Notes: generated from the letters alone by a model not told the origin. Positions 18,278 to 28,195 are shown, counted from the stretch's first letter. The stretch: 64,000 bases of DNA from Thalassobius sp. Cn5-15 (GCF_022347685.1 NZ_JAKRGF010000002.1:62001-126000); one strand, 5' to 3'. Translations and numbers: made by a program.

Positions 18278-18835
18278 TTAAAACGTAAGGATCTCTGCTT
18301 CTGTCACGATCATATCGAGCGGCTGATCGGTGGGTTCCAGTGGCAGCTCTGCCGCTTGTTGCGCACCGTAAGCGAAACCGATCGCCATGCAGGGGCCAGC
18401 CGCACGCAGCTTTTCGAGCGTGCGATCATAGAACCCGCCGCCATAGCCCAGCCGGTTGCCTTTGCGGTCAAAACCAACCAGCGGTACGATCAGGATTTCC
18501 GGCGTGATGAAGTCATCCAGCGCAGGAATCCAGGCGCCAAAGGGGCCATCCTTCATCTCACACCCCGGCTCCCAGCGTGAAAACTGCAGCGGCTGCGCCT
18601 CGCCCATGATGACAGGCACAGCAACGGGACCATGCGCTGCGGCCTCTTCCATCGCGGGCAGCGGGCTGATTTCGGTGCGGATCGGCATATAACCGGCCAG
18701 CGGCACGCCGCGGTAGCCTGCCAGAACCTGGCTCAGCAGCGCGGAACGCCCCACGAGGCCAGAGTTATGCGCCTCTTTGCGGCGCGCAAAGGCCGCTTTG
18801 CGCGCCTCGGCCTTGATAGCAGTCAGATCGGTCAT
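18278..18835 (-). CDS. 5-formyltetrahydrofolate cyclo-ligase
   Basis: 185 residues. It converts 5-formyl-THF to 5,10-methenyl-THF using ATP, returning a storage or inhibitory folate to one-carbon metabolism. The C-terminal ILIVPLVGFDRKGNRLGYGGGFYDRTL is the family signature with the glycine-rich phosphate loop, and the N-terminal KAEARKAAFARRKE is typical. Its start overlaps the mgtE stop by four bases (ATGA), showing coupled translation. Confidence 0.93.
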   Translation of the reverse strand: MTDLTAIKAEARKAAFARRKEAHNSGLVGRSALLSQVLAGYRGVPLAGYMPIRTEISPLPAMEEAAAHGPVAVPVIMGEAQPLQFSRWEPGCEMKDGPFGAWIPALDDFITPEILIVPLVGFDRKGNRLGYGGGFYDRTLEKLRAAGPCMAIGFAYGAQQAAELPLEPTDQPLDMIVTEAEILTF

Positions 18836-20280
18836 AGCAGAACCTTTGCAGCCAGCCCCAGAAAGGCCAGAAAACCAACAACATCCGTCACCGTAGTGAC
18901 AAAGGGACCAGAGGCAAGCGCCGGGTCAACATTTGCCCGATCCAACGCCATCGGGATCACAATCCCGCCCAGCGCCGCCGCCACATGGGTGCCCAGCATC
19001 GCCAGCCCAATGACCAGCGCCAGCATCGGCACACCAAACCATAACACCGCAACACCGGCCATGATCGCGCCGAAGAGCGCCCCATTCAGCACCCCAACCG
19101 ACACCTCACGAAACAGAACCCGCATCGCGTTCTGCGATGTCAGGTCACGCGTGGCCAGCGCACGCACAGTCACGGTCATCGTCTGGGTGCCCGCGTTGCC
19201 CCCCATCGAGGCCACGATGGGCATCAACACCGCCAGCGCCACCATCTGATCAATAGTGCCGGAGAAAAGGTCGATCACAAGGGAGGCCAGAATGGCCGTC
19301 ATCAGATTAACCCCCAACCAGAGCGCACGGCCCTTAGCCGCGTCCCAGATGCTATCTGACAGGCTGGCCTCATCCGCAACACCGGCTAGGCGCAGGATGT
19401 CTTCTTCGTGCTCTTCATCCAGCACGATCATCGCATCATCGATGGTAATAACCCCGACCAGCCGGTCATTTTCATCCACCACTGGCGCCGAAATCAGGTG
19501 GTACTGGTTAAACGCATAGGCAACATCTGCCTCATCCTGCGTGACCGGGATGACCTCAAACACCTCTTCGACCAGATCGACCAGCGGCACATCGCGGCGT
19601 GACGACATCAGTTTGCCAAGCGTCACGTTGCCCTTGGGGTGCATCCGTGGATCGACAAGGACAATGTGGTAGAACTGTTCCGGCAGATCACGGGATTTGC
19701 GCAGAAAATCAATGGCATTGCCCACCGTCCAGTGTTCTGGGGCGGCGACCACCTCGCGTTGCATCAGACGGCCAGCGGATCCGTCAGGATAGCTTAGCGC
19801 CTGTTCAACCGCGACACGATCGGCGTCTTCCAGCGCCTCAAGGATCACCTCCTGTTGCGGCTCATCCAGATCCTCGACCAGATCCACCACATCGTCGGTT
19901 TCCAGATCGCGCACGGCCTCGACCAGAACTTCTGGCTGCAGGACGGCGATGATCTCTTCTCGCAGCCCTTCGTCCAGTTCCGATAGGATGTCGCCGTCAA
20001 ATTCGCGCCCGTAGAGCTGCACAACACGGCGACGGTCATAGGTGTTCAGCTGTTCCAGAAGGTCAGCGATGTCTGCGGGGTGCAGCGGATCCAGCAACGT
20101 CCACAACTGCTGCTGATCGCCGGTATCAACTGTGTAAAGGATGCTGGCCACATCGCGGCGCGACAGCTCATAGTCGCCTTCGGTGGTGCCGTCGGGGTTC
20201 AGCTGCAGTTCGGTCGTTGGATCCACACGGTCCAAGAGGTCAGTTTGCGACAGATCCGTCTGATCGTTATTTTCGCTCAT
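18832..20280 (-). CDS. mgtE: Magnesium transporter MgtE
   Basis: 482 residues. An N-terminal acidic MgtE-N domain (HPADIADLLEQL through ALSYPDGSAGRLMQ) is followed by two CBS domains (LVDPRMHPKGNVTLGKLM; VVDENDRLVGVITIDDAMIVLDEE) and five C-terminal helices with the pore segment MPIVASMGGNAGTQTMTV. MgtE is a Mg2+-gated channel for Mg2+ uptake. No M-box riboswitch could be recognised in the 164-bp leader. First gene of a likely mgtE, cyclo-ligase, ymdB unit. Confidence 0.95.
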   Translation of the reverse strand: MSENNDQTDLSQTDLLDRVDPTTELQLNPDGTTEGDYELSRRDVASILYTVDTGDQQQLWTLLDPLHPADIADLLEQLNTYDRRRVVQLYGREFDGDILSELDEGLREEIIAVLQPEVLVEAVRDLETDDVVDLVEDLDEPQQEVILEALEDADRVAVEQALSYPDGSAGRLMQREVVAAPEHWTVGNAIDFLRKSRDLPEQFYHIVLVDPRMHPKGNVTLGKLMSSRRDVPLVDLVEEVFEVIPVTQDEADVAYAFNQYHLISAPVVDENDRLVGVITIDDAMIVLDEEHEEDILRLAGVADEASLSDSIWDAAKGRALWLGVNLMTAILASLVIDLFSGTIDQMVALAVLMPIVASMGGNAGTQTMTVTVRALATRDLTSQNAMRVLFREVSVGVLNGALFGAIMAGVAVLWFGVPMLALVIGLAMLGTHVAAALGGIVIPMALDRANVDPALASGPFVTTVTDVVGFLAFLGLAAKVLL

Positions 20281-20444
20281 TTCTGCCTCCGAACTTCGCT
20301 GTTTCCCTCTTATCTGAGGGCGCAGACATCACACAATGGCCAGCACACCAAATGCGTAAAAAACCCGAAATTTTCTATGAGTGAACATTGCAGAGATCGT
20401 AACACAAGGCTACTGATAGGATCTGAAATAAACTCCAGTGCCTC

Positions 20445-21062
20445 ATGCGTAATATCATCTCTGACACTGCCTTCGTTCGACGTCGCGCGCAACTAGAGGC
20501 CCCCGTCAATCTAGGCGAGGGCGTTATTATCGGGAACTGGGTCAAGATCGGGCGCTACAGCTATCTCAGAGATAACAGCGCCGTGGGCGGCGGAAGTGAA
20601 ATTGGGCGGTTCTGCTCTATTGCCCGCGGCTGCGAAATCGGAGCTTCGGAGCACCCGACTTCTTTCCTTTCAACGCACCCGTTTCAATATTCTAACCGGC
20701 ATTTCCGTCGCACCACAGGCTACAGGCAGTTTGAGCGCGTTACATTTGAAGAGCCGCAGGGCGCAAAAATCGGCCATGATGTCTGGATCGGTGCCAAAGC
20801 TATAATCTTGCGCGGTGTCACCGTCGGGCATGGCGCCATCGTCGCTGCAGGTGCTGTCGTGACCAAGGATGTGGCCCCTTATACCATTGTTGCAGGCGTC
20901 CCCGCCAAGCCCGTACGCAAACGTTTCCCTGATGACATTATTGCGCGCCTGCTGGCAGTCAAATGGTGGGAACGCGATCTTGCAGAGCTGGACGGTCTGC
21001 CCTTTGACGATATCACACTCTGTTTAGATATTCTGGAGCAGCCCAAACAATCGAACGTGTAA
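20445..21062 (+). CDS. Left-handed beta-helix O-acetyltransferase, CatB/WbbJ-like
   Basis: 205 residues with hexapeptide repeats ([71 protein letters not shown]) and the C-terminal [13 protein letters not shown] of xenobiotic or sugar acetyltransferases. It would transfer an acetyl group from acetyl-CoA to a hydroxyl of a sugar or antibiotic. The long loop with STHPF is typical of the CatB-related group. Substrate unknown. It stands alone, divergent from mgtE and convergent with rpiA, with only 27 bp between the stop codons. Confidence 0.85.
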   Translation: MRNIISDTAFVRRRAQLEAPVNLGEGVIIGNWVKIGRYSYLRDNSAVGGGSEIGRFCSIARGCEIGASEHPTSFLSTHPFQYSNRHFRRTTGYRQFERVTFEEPQGAKIGHDVWIGAKAIILRGVTVGHGAIVAAGAVVTKDVAPYTIVAGVPAKPVRKRFPDDIIARLLAVKWWERDLAELDGLPFDDITLCLDILEQPKQSNV

Positions 21063-21089
21063 CAGGCCATTGCCCCCCCGCCTGACAGA

Positions 21090-21878
21090 TCAGTCGCCCA
21101 GATCGGCAAACAGATTGTCACTCTCGACAAATTCCAGCCGATCTTCGCGCACAGAATTGTCGTTGAGGTCGCGCAGTTGCACACGACCATCGCCATAACC
21201 GACAACAACAGTGTCACAGATATCCACAAACAACCCATTTTCCACCACACCGGGAATCTGGTTCAGCACCATCGCCAACTGACGCACATTACCGATGCGG
21301 TTCAGGTGCAGATCAAGGATATGGTTTCCTTCATCGGTGAAGAGCGGCGCAGCGCCATTCATTCGCAGGCTGCTGGTGCAGCCCATCACATCAAGACTGT
21401 CCAGCATCTCCTCCACCAGAGCCTTGGAGGTTTGCCAGCCAAAAGGGATCACCTCGAGCGGCAAGGGAAAGGCGCCCAGCGTTTCTACCTCTTTCGACGC
21501 ATCGGTGATCACCACCATGCGGTCACTGGCAGTGGCGACGATCTTTTCCTGCAACAGAGCGGCGCCGCCTCCCTTGATCAGGTTAAATTCGTGATCGACC
21601 TCATCGGCGCCATCAATCGTCAGGTCAAGCCAGCGCGCCTCATCCAGTGAAATCACATCCAGCCCAACATCCCGCGCCAATGCGGCAGTGCGGGCCGAAG
21701 TGGGAACAGCACGGATGCGCAAGCCCTCTTCGCGCACCACTTCCCCCAGACAGCGCACCATCCACGCGGCAGTTGACCCGGTGCCAAGCCCCACACGCAT
21801 GCCATCTTCGACAAATTCCACTGCTTTTTTAGCAGCGACGAACTTGGCTTTGTCGATGGGGGACAGCTCTCCGGTCAT
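21090..21878 (-). CDS. rpiA: Ribose-5-phosphate isomerase A
   Basis: 262 residues. It interconverts ribose 5-phosphate and ribulose 5-phosphate in the pentose phosphate pathway. Family motifs are VGLGTGSTAAWMV (phosphate loop), LTIDGADEVD (catalytic aspartates) and IKGGGAALLQEKI. The C-terminal tail of about 30 residues (GDGRVQLRDLNDNSVREDR) extends past the usual RpiA end and is of unknown role. Confidence 0.95.
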   Translation of the reverse strand: MTGELSPIDKAKFVAAKKAVEFVEDGMRVGLGTGSTAAWMVRCLGEVVREEGLRIRAVPTSARTAALARDVGLDVISLDEARWLDLTIDGADEVDHEFNLIKGGGAALLQEKIVATASDRMVVITDASKEVETLGAFPLPLEVIPFGWQTSKALVEEMLDSLDVMGCTSSLRMNGAAPLFTDEGNHILDLHLNRIGNVRQLAMVLNQIPGVVENGLFVDICDTVVVGYGDGRVQLRDLNDNSVREDRLEFVESDNLFADLGD

Positions 21879-22045
21879 GGGATCCTCTCAGGGCGACAGC
21901 TTGTACAATTTGCGACAGTTATAAGCGGTTCCCTGCCTCTAAGCGAGAGGCAATTGACGTCATTTTTACCCCCTAATTGCGTCTTTCAGGAAATATGCGT
22001 CGCATTCAGGCTGGCGGCGACGCGCCGGTGCAATAGCCTGCCCTC

Positions 22046-22747
22046 ATGGAACCGCGCTACACTCTACACTATGCCCCCGATAATGCATCGGCGATCCTAC
22101 GGCTTGTGCTGGAGGAGCTGGATATTGCCTACACCACCCAATTGGTGGACCGGTCCACCAATGAGCAGAACAGCGCCAGCTACCGCGCGCTGAACCCAAC
22201 GGGCAAGATCCCGACATTGATCACCCCACATGGTGCCATGTCGGAGGTTGCGGCCTGCCTGCTCTACCTGTCGGAACAACATAAAGCGCTGGCGCCAACA
22301 GCAGAGAGCGCCGATAGGCCCGCGTTCCTGAAATGGCTGTTGTTCACCGCCAACACGCTGCACCCTGATCTGGCGATGCATTTCTATCTGCATCGTTACG
22401 GCGATGATGCGGCGATAGCGTCAATGCGCAAAGCGGTGATCGAGCGGCTAAAGGACCACCTGACGCTGATAGATCGCCATATCAGCACGGATACGCCGGC
22501 CTATCTGGGCGGGGACCGCCTCAGCGTGCTGGATTTCTACGTGGGCTATACGCTGCGCTGGTGCGCGCTTTACCCGCGCACCCATGCCAGCTGGTTCCGC
22601 CTGTCTGATTACCCCGCACTGGCCCGACTGGCCGCGCGACTTGAAACCCGCCCCTCAATGGCCGCTGTGCAAAAGGCCGAAGGTCTGGGGCTTACCCCCC
22701 TGACCGCGCCACGCCAAGCCACCCCCCCTGAAGGAGTTGCGCTCTAA
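22046..22747 (+). CDS. Glutathione S-transferase family protein
   Basis: 233 residues. The N-terminal thioredoxin-like domain (YTLHYAPDNASAILRLVLEELDIAY, then NPTGKIPTLITPHGAMSEVAACLLYL) holds the cis-proline and the glutathione-contacting Ser-Glu pattern; an all-helical C-terminal domain follows, with the N-capping segment YLGGDRLSVLDFYVG. The reaction substrate is not known. It ends one base before sdaA and is probably cotranscribed. Confidence 0.88.
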   Translation: MEPRYTLHYAPDNASAILRLVLEELDIAYTTQLVDRSTNEQNSASYRALNPTGKIPTLITPHGAMSEVAACLLYLSEQHKALAPTAESADRPAFLKWLLFTANTLHPDLAMHFYLHRYGDDAAIASMRKAVIERLKDHLTLIDRHISTDTPAYLGGDRLSVLDFYVGYTLRWCALYPRTHASWFRLSDYPALARLAARLETRPSMAAVQKAEGLGLTPLTAPRQATPPEGVAL

Positions 22748-22748
22748 C

Positions 22749-24122
22749 ATGTTTTTATCTGTCTTCGATATGTTCAAAGTGGGCGTTGGCCCCTCCTCGT
22801 CTCACACGATGGGCCCGATGGTTGCGGCTGCGCGCTTCCTCGACCGGATGCGCGCAGCGCCCTTTGAACCGCATGGGGTGAAGGCCTCTCTGCACGGTTC
22901 TCTGGCGTTTACCGGCGTCGGCCACGCCACCGATCGCGCCACCATTCTGGGTCTCGCAGGCTTCCTGCCCGACACCTATGACCACGAAGCTGCAGAAGCC
23001 GCGCTGGCGGCGATCCACAAGGATCATCAGGTGCTGCCCGATGGCCTGCCCCCACTGCATTTTGATCCCAAAGCGGACCTGAAGTTTGATTTCGGCCCCG
23101 CGCTGGAAGGACATGCCAACGGCATGATCCTGATGGCAACAGACGCCCAAGGCGACGTGATCCTGCAAGAGACCTACTATTCCATCGGCGGCGGCTTCGT
23201 GATGACCGCCGAAGAGCTGAAATCGGGCAAGAACACCGATGAAGGCAGCCCCGTCCCCTACCCGTTCAAAACCGCGGATGAGATGATGGAAATGGCGCGA
23301 GACTCTGGCAAGAGCATCGCGCATATGAAAAAGGCGAATGAAATCTCGCGCGGCGGGGCGCAGAATCTGAAACAAGGCGTTGAACGCCTGTGGCAGGTGA
23401 TGAACGACTGCATCGAACGCGGTCTGGTGAATGAGGGCGAACTGCCCGGCGGGTTGCAAGTCAAACGCCGAGCCAAGAGCATCCACGACGCCCTGCAGGC
23501 TGAACGCGGCATGAACCTTGTGGCACCGCATACGATCAATGACTGGATCAGCACCTACGCCATGGCGGTGAATGAGGAAAACGCCGCTGGCGGTCAGGTT
23601 GTGACCGCGCCGACCAATGGCGCAGCAGGCGTTCTGCCTGCGGTTATGCGCTACTGGCTGGACCACGTGCCCGGCGCGTCGCAGGGGAAGATCGAAGAGT
23701 TCCTGCTGACCGCCGCTGCCATCGGTGGCTTGATCAAGCACAACGCCTCTATCTCCGGCGCTGAAGCAGGCTGTCAGGCAGAGGTGGGATCAGCCGCCGC
23801 AATGGCCGCTGCCGGCCTGTGCGCAGTGATGGGCGGCACCGTTGAACAGGTTGAAAACGCAGCTGAAATCGCGCTGGAACATCATCTGGGCATGACCTGC
23901 GATCCGGTCAAAGGTCTGGTGCAGGTGCCCTGCATCGAACGCAACGGTCTGGGCGCAATCAAGGCGGTGTCTGCGGCCTCTCTGTCGTTGCGCGGCACGG
24001 GCGATCACTTCGTTCCCTTGGATGCGGCGATCGAAACCATGCGCCAAACGGGCCGTGACATGCACGAGCACTACAAAGAAACCTCGCTCGGCGGCCTGGC
24101 CGTCAACGTGCCAAACTGCTGA
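22749..24122 (+). CDS. sdaA: L-serine ammonia-lyase, iron-sulfur type
   Basis: 457 residues from ATG 22749; an upstream TTG at 22737 is abutted directly by AAGGAG and is too close to be used. The protein is the fused single-chain form: beta domain (MFLSVFDMFKVGVGPSSSHTMGPM) then the alpha domain. Cysteines for the oxygen-sensitive [4Fe-4S] cluster lie in SGAEAGCQAEVGSA, GMTCDPVKG and VQVPCIERN. It deaminates serine to pyruvate. Located one base after the GST gene. Confidence 0.95.
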   Translation: MFLSVFDMFKVGVGPSSSHTMGPMVAAARFLDRMRAAPFEPHGVKASLHGSLAFTGVGHATDRATILGLAGFLPDTYDHEAAEAALAAIHKDHQVLPDGLPPLHFDPKADLKFDFGPALEGHANGMILMATDAQGDVILQETYYSIGGGFVMTAEELKSGKNTDEGSPVPYPFKTADEMMEMARDSGKSIAHMKKANEISRGGAQNLKQGVERLWQVMNDCIERGLVNEGELPGGLQVKRRAKSIHDALQAERGMNLVAPHTINDWISTYAMAVNEENAAGGQVVTAPTNGAAGVLPAVMRYWLDHVPGASQGKIEEFLLTAAAIGGLIKHNASISGAEAGCQAEVGSAAAMAAAGLCAVMGGTVEQVENAAEIALEHHLGMTCDPVKGLVQVPCIERNGLGAIKAVSAASLSLRGTGDHFVPLDAAIETMRQTGRDMHEHYKETSLGGLAVNVPNC

Positions 24123-24161
24123 TGCGCTAAACCGGGGGCAAAAAGCACGCCTTCTTGCCTG

Positions 24162-24185
24162 GGGCAATCTGACATCAGATTGCCC
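24162..24185 (+). terminator. Hairpin after sdaA
   Basis: GGGCAATCTG (24162-24171) pairs exactly with CAGATTGCCC (24176-24185) over a four-base loop. No T-run follows, so termination is only likely, and mRNA stabilisation is an alternative. Confidence 0.55.
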
Positions 24186-24263
24186 ACCCATGCGCATCCG
24201 TATGCCCCGCTTCCCGTATTCCCCCTGCATTGCCAAGGCGCGTGATCCGTGAAAACTGGCCGT

Positions 24264-25217
24264 ATGAGCCAGACACAAATCCTTGACCGCCCTCTCTTCG
24301 GCATCGCTTTGATGCTGGGCTTCTGCGTTGCTGCGCCGTTGGGCGATGCACTGGCAAAGCTTCTCTATGGAGTGCTGCCCTTGGGGGTTCTGGTGCTGTC
24401 GCGGTTTCTGCTGCAGGCGCTGTTTCTTGCGCCGGTGATGATCGCCTCACACCGCCCGTGGCGCTTAAGGGGGCGACAACTGCGCCTGCTGATCTGGCGC
24501 ACCGTGCTGCATATCACTGGCATTGCTATGATGTTCACCGCCCTTGGCTATCTGCCGCTGGCCGATGCGGTGGCGATTGCCTTTGTCATGCCGTTCATCA
24601 TGCTGCTACTTGGGAAATACGTGCTGCACGAACAGGTTGGCCCGCGCCGGTTGATCGCCTGTGTCGTCGGCTTCATCGGCACGCTACTGGTGGTGCAACC
24701 CAGCTTTGCCGCCGTGGGCTGGCCCGCGCTGCTGCCGCTGGGGGTTGCGGTCAATTTCGCCCTGTTCATGCTCTCAACGCGCCAACTGGCCAAGGACACC
24801 GATCCCATCGGCCTGCAAGTTGCCTCTGGCCTCATCGCCTGCGTGATCCTGGTCCCCGCACTGGTGATCGGCACGTGGGCGGGCATCACACCGTTGCAAA
24901 TCATCTGGCCGCAAGGCACCGCAGCCCTTCTGGTACTGGCCAGCGGCGCGGTGGGCACGGCGGCGCACCTGATGATGACATGGTCCCTGCGCTACGCGCC
25001 TTCTGCCACACTCGCCCCGATGCAGTATCTGGAGATCCCTTTTGCCACATTGATGGGCTGGCTGATCTTCGGCGATCTGCCGGGCCCACTGGCCAGTCTG
25101 GGTATTTTCACGACGTTGGGTGCGGGGCTTTATATCATCTGGCGCGAACAGATCACCCAGCGCCAGATCATGCAGTCGCAGGCCACTGCGCAGGCTGAGC
25201 AGCCAGCGCGGCAATAA
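24264..25217 (+). CDS. EamA/DMT family permease
   Basis: 317 residues from ATG 24264; a GTG at 24249 is an alternative start. Ten hydrophobic helices in two EamA halves, with the typical MFTALGYLPLADAVAIAFVMPFIMLLLGKYVLHE end of the first half and APMQYLEIPFATLMGWLIFGDLP in the second. DMT permeases export metabolites, amino acids or drugs; no substrate can be read here. Its 3' end overlaps the convergent thiamine pyrophosphokinase gene by 50 bp. Confidence 0.85.
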   Translation: MSQTQILDRPLFGIALMLGFCVAAPLGDALAKLLYGVLPLGVLVLSRFLLQALFLAPVMIASHRPWRLRGRQLRLLIWRTVLHITGIAMMFTALGYLPLADAVAIAFVMPFIMLLLGKYVLHEQVGPRRLIACVVGFIGTLLVVQPSFAAVGWPALLPLGVAVNFALFMLSTRQLAKDTDPIGLQVASGLIACVILVPALVIGTWAGITPLQIIWPQGTAALLVLASGAVGTAAHLMMTWSLRYAPSATLAPMQYLEIPFATLMGWLIFGDLPGPLASLGIFTTLGAGLYIIWREQITQRQIMQSQATAQAEQPARQ

Positions 25218-25854
25218 CCGCCCCCAGCGCCGTCCGCGGCAGGATGAGCAGCATGCCCGGCTGATCCATCTCCAACCGCACGCGCCCAGACACTTCGTTT
25301 GAGGTGCCAATCATCCCGTCCGGCGCAAACGCCAAGCCCTCAATCGGCCATCGCAAACCGCATGACCGCCCCGCCACCGCCCGCATCGGAAACAGCGACA
25401 GCAATGACCCAACCGGCAACGCAATCTCCAGCACCGGCGGCGCAACCATGATCAGTTGATCCGCGTTCAGCAGGATACAGCGTTGATCAGCCCGGCGCAC
25501 CAACACGTTCAGCGCTGCCAGCTGGTGATCCGCCCGCGATCCGTCAAACCCGACCCCCAACACCAATGGCGCTGCAATGCTGCGCAAAGCCTTGTCAAAA
25601 TCGGTGCTGTCCTGTTCGGATATGTGATACAGTCGCCCGGATGGCAACGCTGCGCGACTGGCCGCTGACAGGCTGTCCAGATCGCCGATCACCGCATCTG
25701 GCACCACGCCAAAGGCCCGCGCATGATCCGCGCCGCCATCGGCACAGACCACTTCGGGCGCAAATCCGCGCGCCTCTTCAAATACGGGGCGCTCAACCCG
25801 CCCCGCTCCTAGCAGCGTCACAGGCGCCGCAGACTGCACAATCTTGTTCAACAT
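25168..25854 (-). CDS. Thiamine diphosphokinase
   Basis: 228 residues from ATG 25854 (AGGAA upstream); the frame opens further up but without a better site. VCADGGADHARAFGVVPDAVIGDLDSL and SEQDSTDFDKALRSI match the catalytic domain of thiamine pyrophosphokinase (ThiN/TPK), and the DGSRADHQLAAL block the thiamine-binding loop. It makes thiamine diphosphate from thiamine and ATP. The C-terminal beta-sandwich is present. It overlaps the EamA gene tail-to-tail. Confidence 0.9.
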   Translation of the reverse strand: MLNKIVQSAAPVTLLGAGRVERPVFEEARGFAPEVVCADGGADHARAFGVVPDAVIGDLDSLSAASRAALPSGRLYHISEQDSTDFDKALRSIAAPLVLGVGFDGSRADHQLAALNVLVRRADQRCILLNADQLIMVAPPVLEIALPVGSLLSLFPMRAVAGRSCGLRWPIEGLAFAPDGMIGTSNEVSGRVRLEMDQPGMLLILPRTALGAVIAALAAQPAQWPATA

Positions 25855-26035
25855 GTGGCAATTCCTGCCGTTTTTGGAAGGAGACCACAATATGGACACA
25901 AAATGATACCGTTCTTTTCCAAGAATCGTTCACCTTTCGACTGGATATACTTGGTAAATTGAACCCTGAGACGCGACACATGCCCCCAACAGTGAGGTGG
26001 GCATGGCCACCTGAGGCGAGAAAGGCGAGTATACG

Positions 26036-28114
26036 ATGGTTACGAACAACAAAGTACTGACGGTTTCTTACGGAACCTTCTCGTGCACACTCGAGGGGTT
26101 TGATGATTCCTTCGACACGATGAAGTCAATTGCGGAGTATTTCCGCGATCTGGCCGCAGACGACCGCTACTTTGGTGCCGAACCACCCACCCCCGACGCC
26201 GAAATGCTGGCCCGCATTGCAGAGCGCGAGATCGCCCGTCAGGTTGTTGCCCGCCAGGATGATGGCACCATCCACCTGCGCGCTGCCGAACAGGGTGCAG
26301 CGCCCGCAGTCGCCCCTGTTGCGACGCCACCTGTTGCGACGCCAGTTGCCGAACCGGCCCCCGCGGCCCCCGCGCCTGTTGCAGAAACAGCAGTGGAACC
26401 TCCTGCTGCCAAGGAGCCAGTCATCGAAGAACCCGCAGTCGTGGAAGACCCCGCTGTCGAGATTGCGCCAGAATCGGTTGTTGCGGAGGCGCCCGTCGAA
26501 GCGCCGGTTGAAGAGGTGATCGACGCCACTGCCGAAGAGGCGCCGATCGACATCGAACCTGCGGCTGCAGAAGCAGACGACGACAGCGTTGCCAACAAAC
26601 TGCGCCGCATCCGCGCGGTGGTCTCGCGCAATGCCGAGGCAGCGCCGATCGAAAAGGCAATAAACGTTGCTGCCGACTACGCCGAAGAGGAATATTCCGA
26701 AGACGAACACGCCGAAGAGGCACCGCAGGAACAGATTCAAGAGCTGGTCGAAGACGTCGCCCATATCGACTCCGAACCAGAGGATGCCGACACACTGGCG
26801 GCTGCCACCGCAGAACTGAATGCCGAAGACGACACCGATGCCGCCGTTCTGGCCGCCATCGCGGAACTGAACGCAGAGGCAGCCGCCGATGTAACAGAGG
26901 ATGTCGAACCCGAGGAAACCCACATCGAAGTGTCCGAAGACGTGGCGGCAGAGGCCGAAGACGACTTCGGCGCGATCCTCGCCGCGGTACGCAATGCCGA
27001 AGAGGAAGAGGCAGCGATCGACGCCCCTGTTGAAGAGCTGGCCGAAAAAGAAGAGCCGGTGGAAGACGTTACCGAGACGACCGAACCGGAAGCACCCGAG
27101 GCCGACGTTGCGCTCGAAAATGAAATCACACCCGAACCTGCGACTGTGCGTTCAGTACGTCCGGTGCGCGTGATAAAGATGAGGCGCGCCGACTATGAGG
27201 CCGGTCTTGCCACCGAAGCGCCTGATGCGTCCGAAGCAGGCCCCGCCACCGAAGCCACGCCTGCAGAAATGCAAGATGATGGCGCCCTCAGCGCTGAGGA
27301 GGAGGCAGATTTGCTGCGCGAACTGGCTGAGGTTGAGGCAGAATTTGCCGAGGAACCGGAACAGGATCTGGCCCCGGACGAGGTGCGTTCCATCTTTGCC
27401 GAGGAAGCCGGTGAAACTGATGTGTCACGCCTGATGGATAAAACTGTTTCCGAAATGGACAACCCTGAAGGCACCCATCGCCGCAACGCCATTGCCCATC
27501 TGCGCGCCGCTGTTCAGGCGACCCGCGCCGAAAGCGATGCCGGCAGTGTGCTGAATGATCGCGCCGGCGCCTCACACGCCTACCGTGAGGATCTGAACAC
27601 TGTGGTGCGCCCGAAGCGCCGGGCACCCGAAACTGACACTGAAGAGGTCGCCCCGTTGAAACTGGTTGCAGAACAACGCGTTGACGACACGCCCGCACCT
27701 GTTGAACAACCTGCCGCAGCGGCCCCCGTTGCACCGCAGGCGGTGAAACCGGTGCGCCCGCGCCGTGTGCGTAAACTGCAACCGCAGCAGCCTGTTGTGG
27801 ACAGCGCAGCGCCCTCACCCGCTGCTTTCTCCAGCTTTGCGGAATTTGCGGAAACTATGGGCGCACAGGAACTGCCCGACATGTTGGAGGCCGCGGCCTC
27901 TTACCTGTCGCATGTTGAAGGGCTTGACCAATTCTCGCGCCCGCAGCTGATGAAAAAGGCCCGTCAGATCGAAACGCTGGAGTTCAGTCGCGAAGACGGC
28001 CTGCGTTCCTTCGGGCAGCTGCTGCGTGACGGAAAAATTGAAAAACTGCAAGGCGGACGGTTCACCGTATCTGATCAGATCGGCTTCAATCCCAAGGCCC
28101 GCGCGGCAGGTTAA
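26036..28114 (+). CDS. Large acidic Ala/Glu/Pro-rich protein of unknown function
   Basis: 692 residues. A compact N-terminal domain of about 85 residues (NNKVLTVSYGTFSCTLEGFD through REIARQVVARQDD) and a C-terminal folded domain of about 90 residues (SFAEFAETMGAQELPDMLEA to FTVSDQIGFNPKA) flank a central part of roughly 500 residues dominated by Ala, Glu, Asp, Pro and Val, almost certainly disordered and very acidic. A short basic island (RPVRVIKMRRADYEAG) interrupts it. Related proteins occur in Rhodobacterales and Rhizobiales and are sometimes mislabelled chemotaxis proteins. No enzymatic motif or signal peptide is visible; a cytosolic scaffold is a guess. Confidence 0.75.
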   Translation: MVTNNKVLTVSYGTFSCTLEGFDDSFDTMKSIAEYFRDLAADDRYFGAEPPTPDAEMLARIAEREIARQVVARQDDGTIHLRAAEQGAAPAVAPVATPPVATPVAEPAPAAPAPVAETAVEPPAAKEPVIEEPAVVEDPAVEIAPESVVAEAPVEAPVEEVIDATAEEAPIDIEPAAAEADDDSVANKLRRIRAVVSRNAEAAPIEKAINVAADYAEEEYSEDEHAEEAPQEQIQELVEDVAHIDSEPEDADTLAAATAELNAEDDTDAAVLAAIAELNAEAAADVTEDVEPEETHIEVSEDVAAEAEDDFGAILAAVRNAEEEEAAIDAPVEELAEKEEPVEDVTETTEPEAPEADVALENEITPEPATVRSVRPVRVIKMRRADYEAGLATEAPDASEAGPATEATPAEMQDDGALSAEEEADLLRELAEVEAEFAEEPEQDLAPDEVRSIFAEEAGETDVSRLMDKTVSEMDNPEGTHRRNAIAHLRAAVQATRAESDAGSVLNDRAGASHAYREDLNTVVRPKRRAPETDTEEVAPLKLVAEQRVDDTPAPVEQPAAAAPVAPQAVKPVRPRRVRKLQPQQPVVDSAAPSPAAFSSFAEFAETMGAQELPDMLEAAASYLSHVEGLDQFSRPQLMKKARQIETLEFSREDGLRSFGQLLRDGKIEKLQGGRFTVSDQIGFNPKARAAG

Positions 28115-28140
28115 TCCCTGATCCAAGATCGAAAAAACGA

Positions 28141-28176
28141 ATACCATCCGGTTCACATCGGATGGTATATTTATTT
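28141..28176 (+). terminator. Terminator after the acidic-protein gene
   Basis: ATACCATCCG (28141-28150) pairs perfectly with CGGATGGTAT (28159-28168), followed by ATTTATTT. It lies between convergent genes. Confidence 0.85.
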
Positions 28177-28195
28177 ATCTCCTGCGCTAGACGCA

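Noticed and set aside
20281-20444. Possible M-box riboswitch upstream of mgtE
   Set aside because: The leader is short and no M-box-like conserved core or terminator helix could be recognised by eye.
26036-28114. Several long antisense and alternate-frame open stretches within the acidic-protein gene
   Set aside because: They arise from the repetitive GAA/GCC codon pattern and give low-complexity Ser/Ala or Arg/Pro products without start sites or family similarity.
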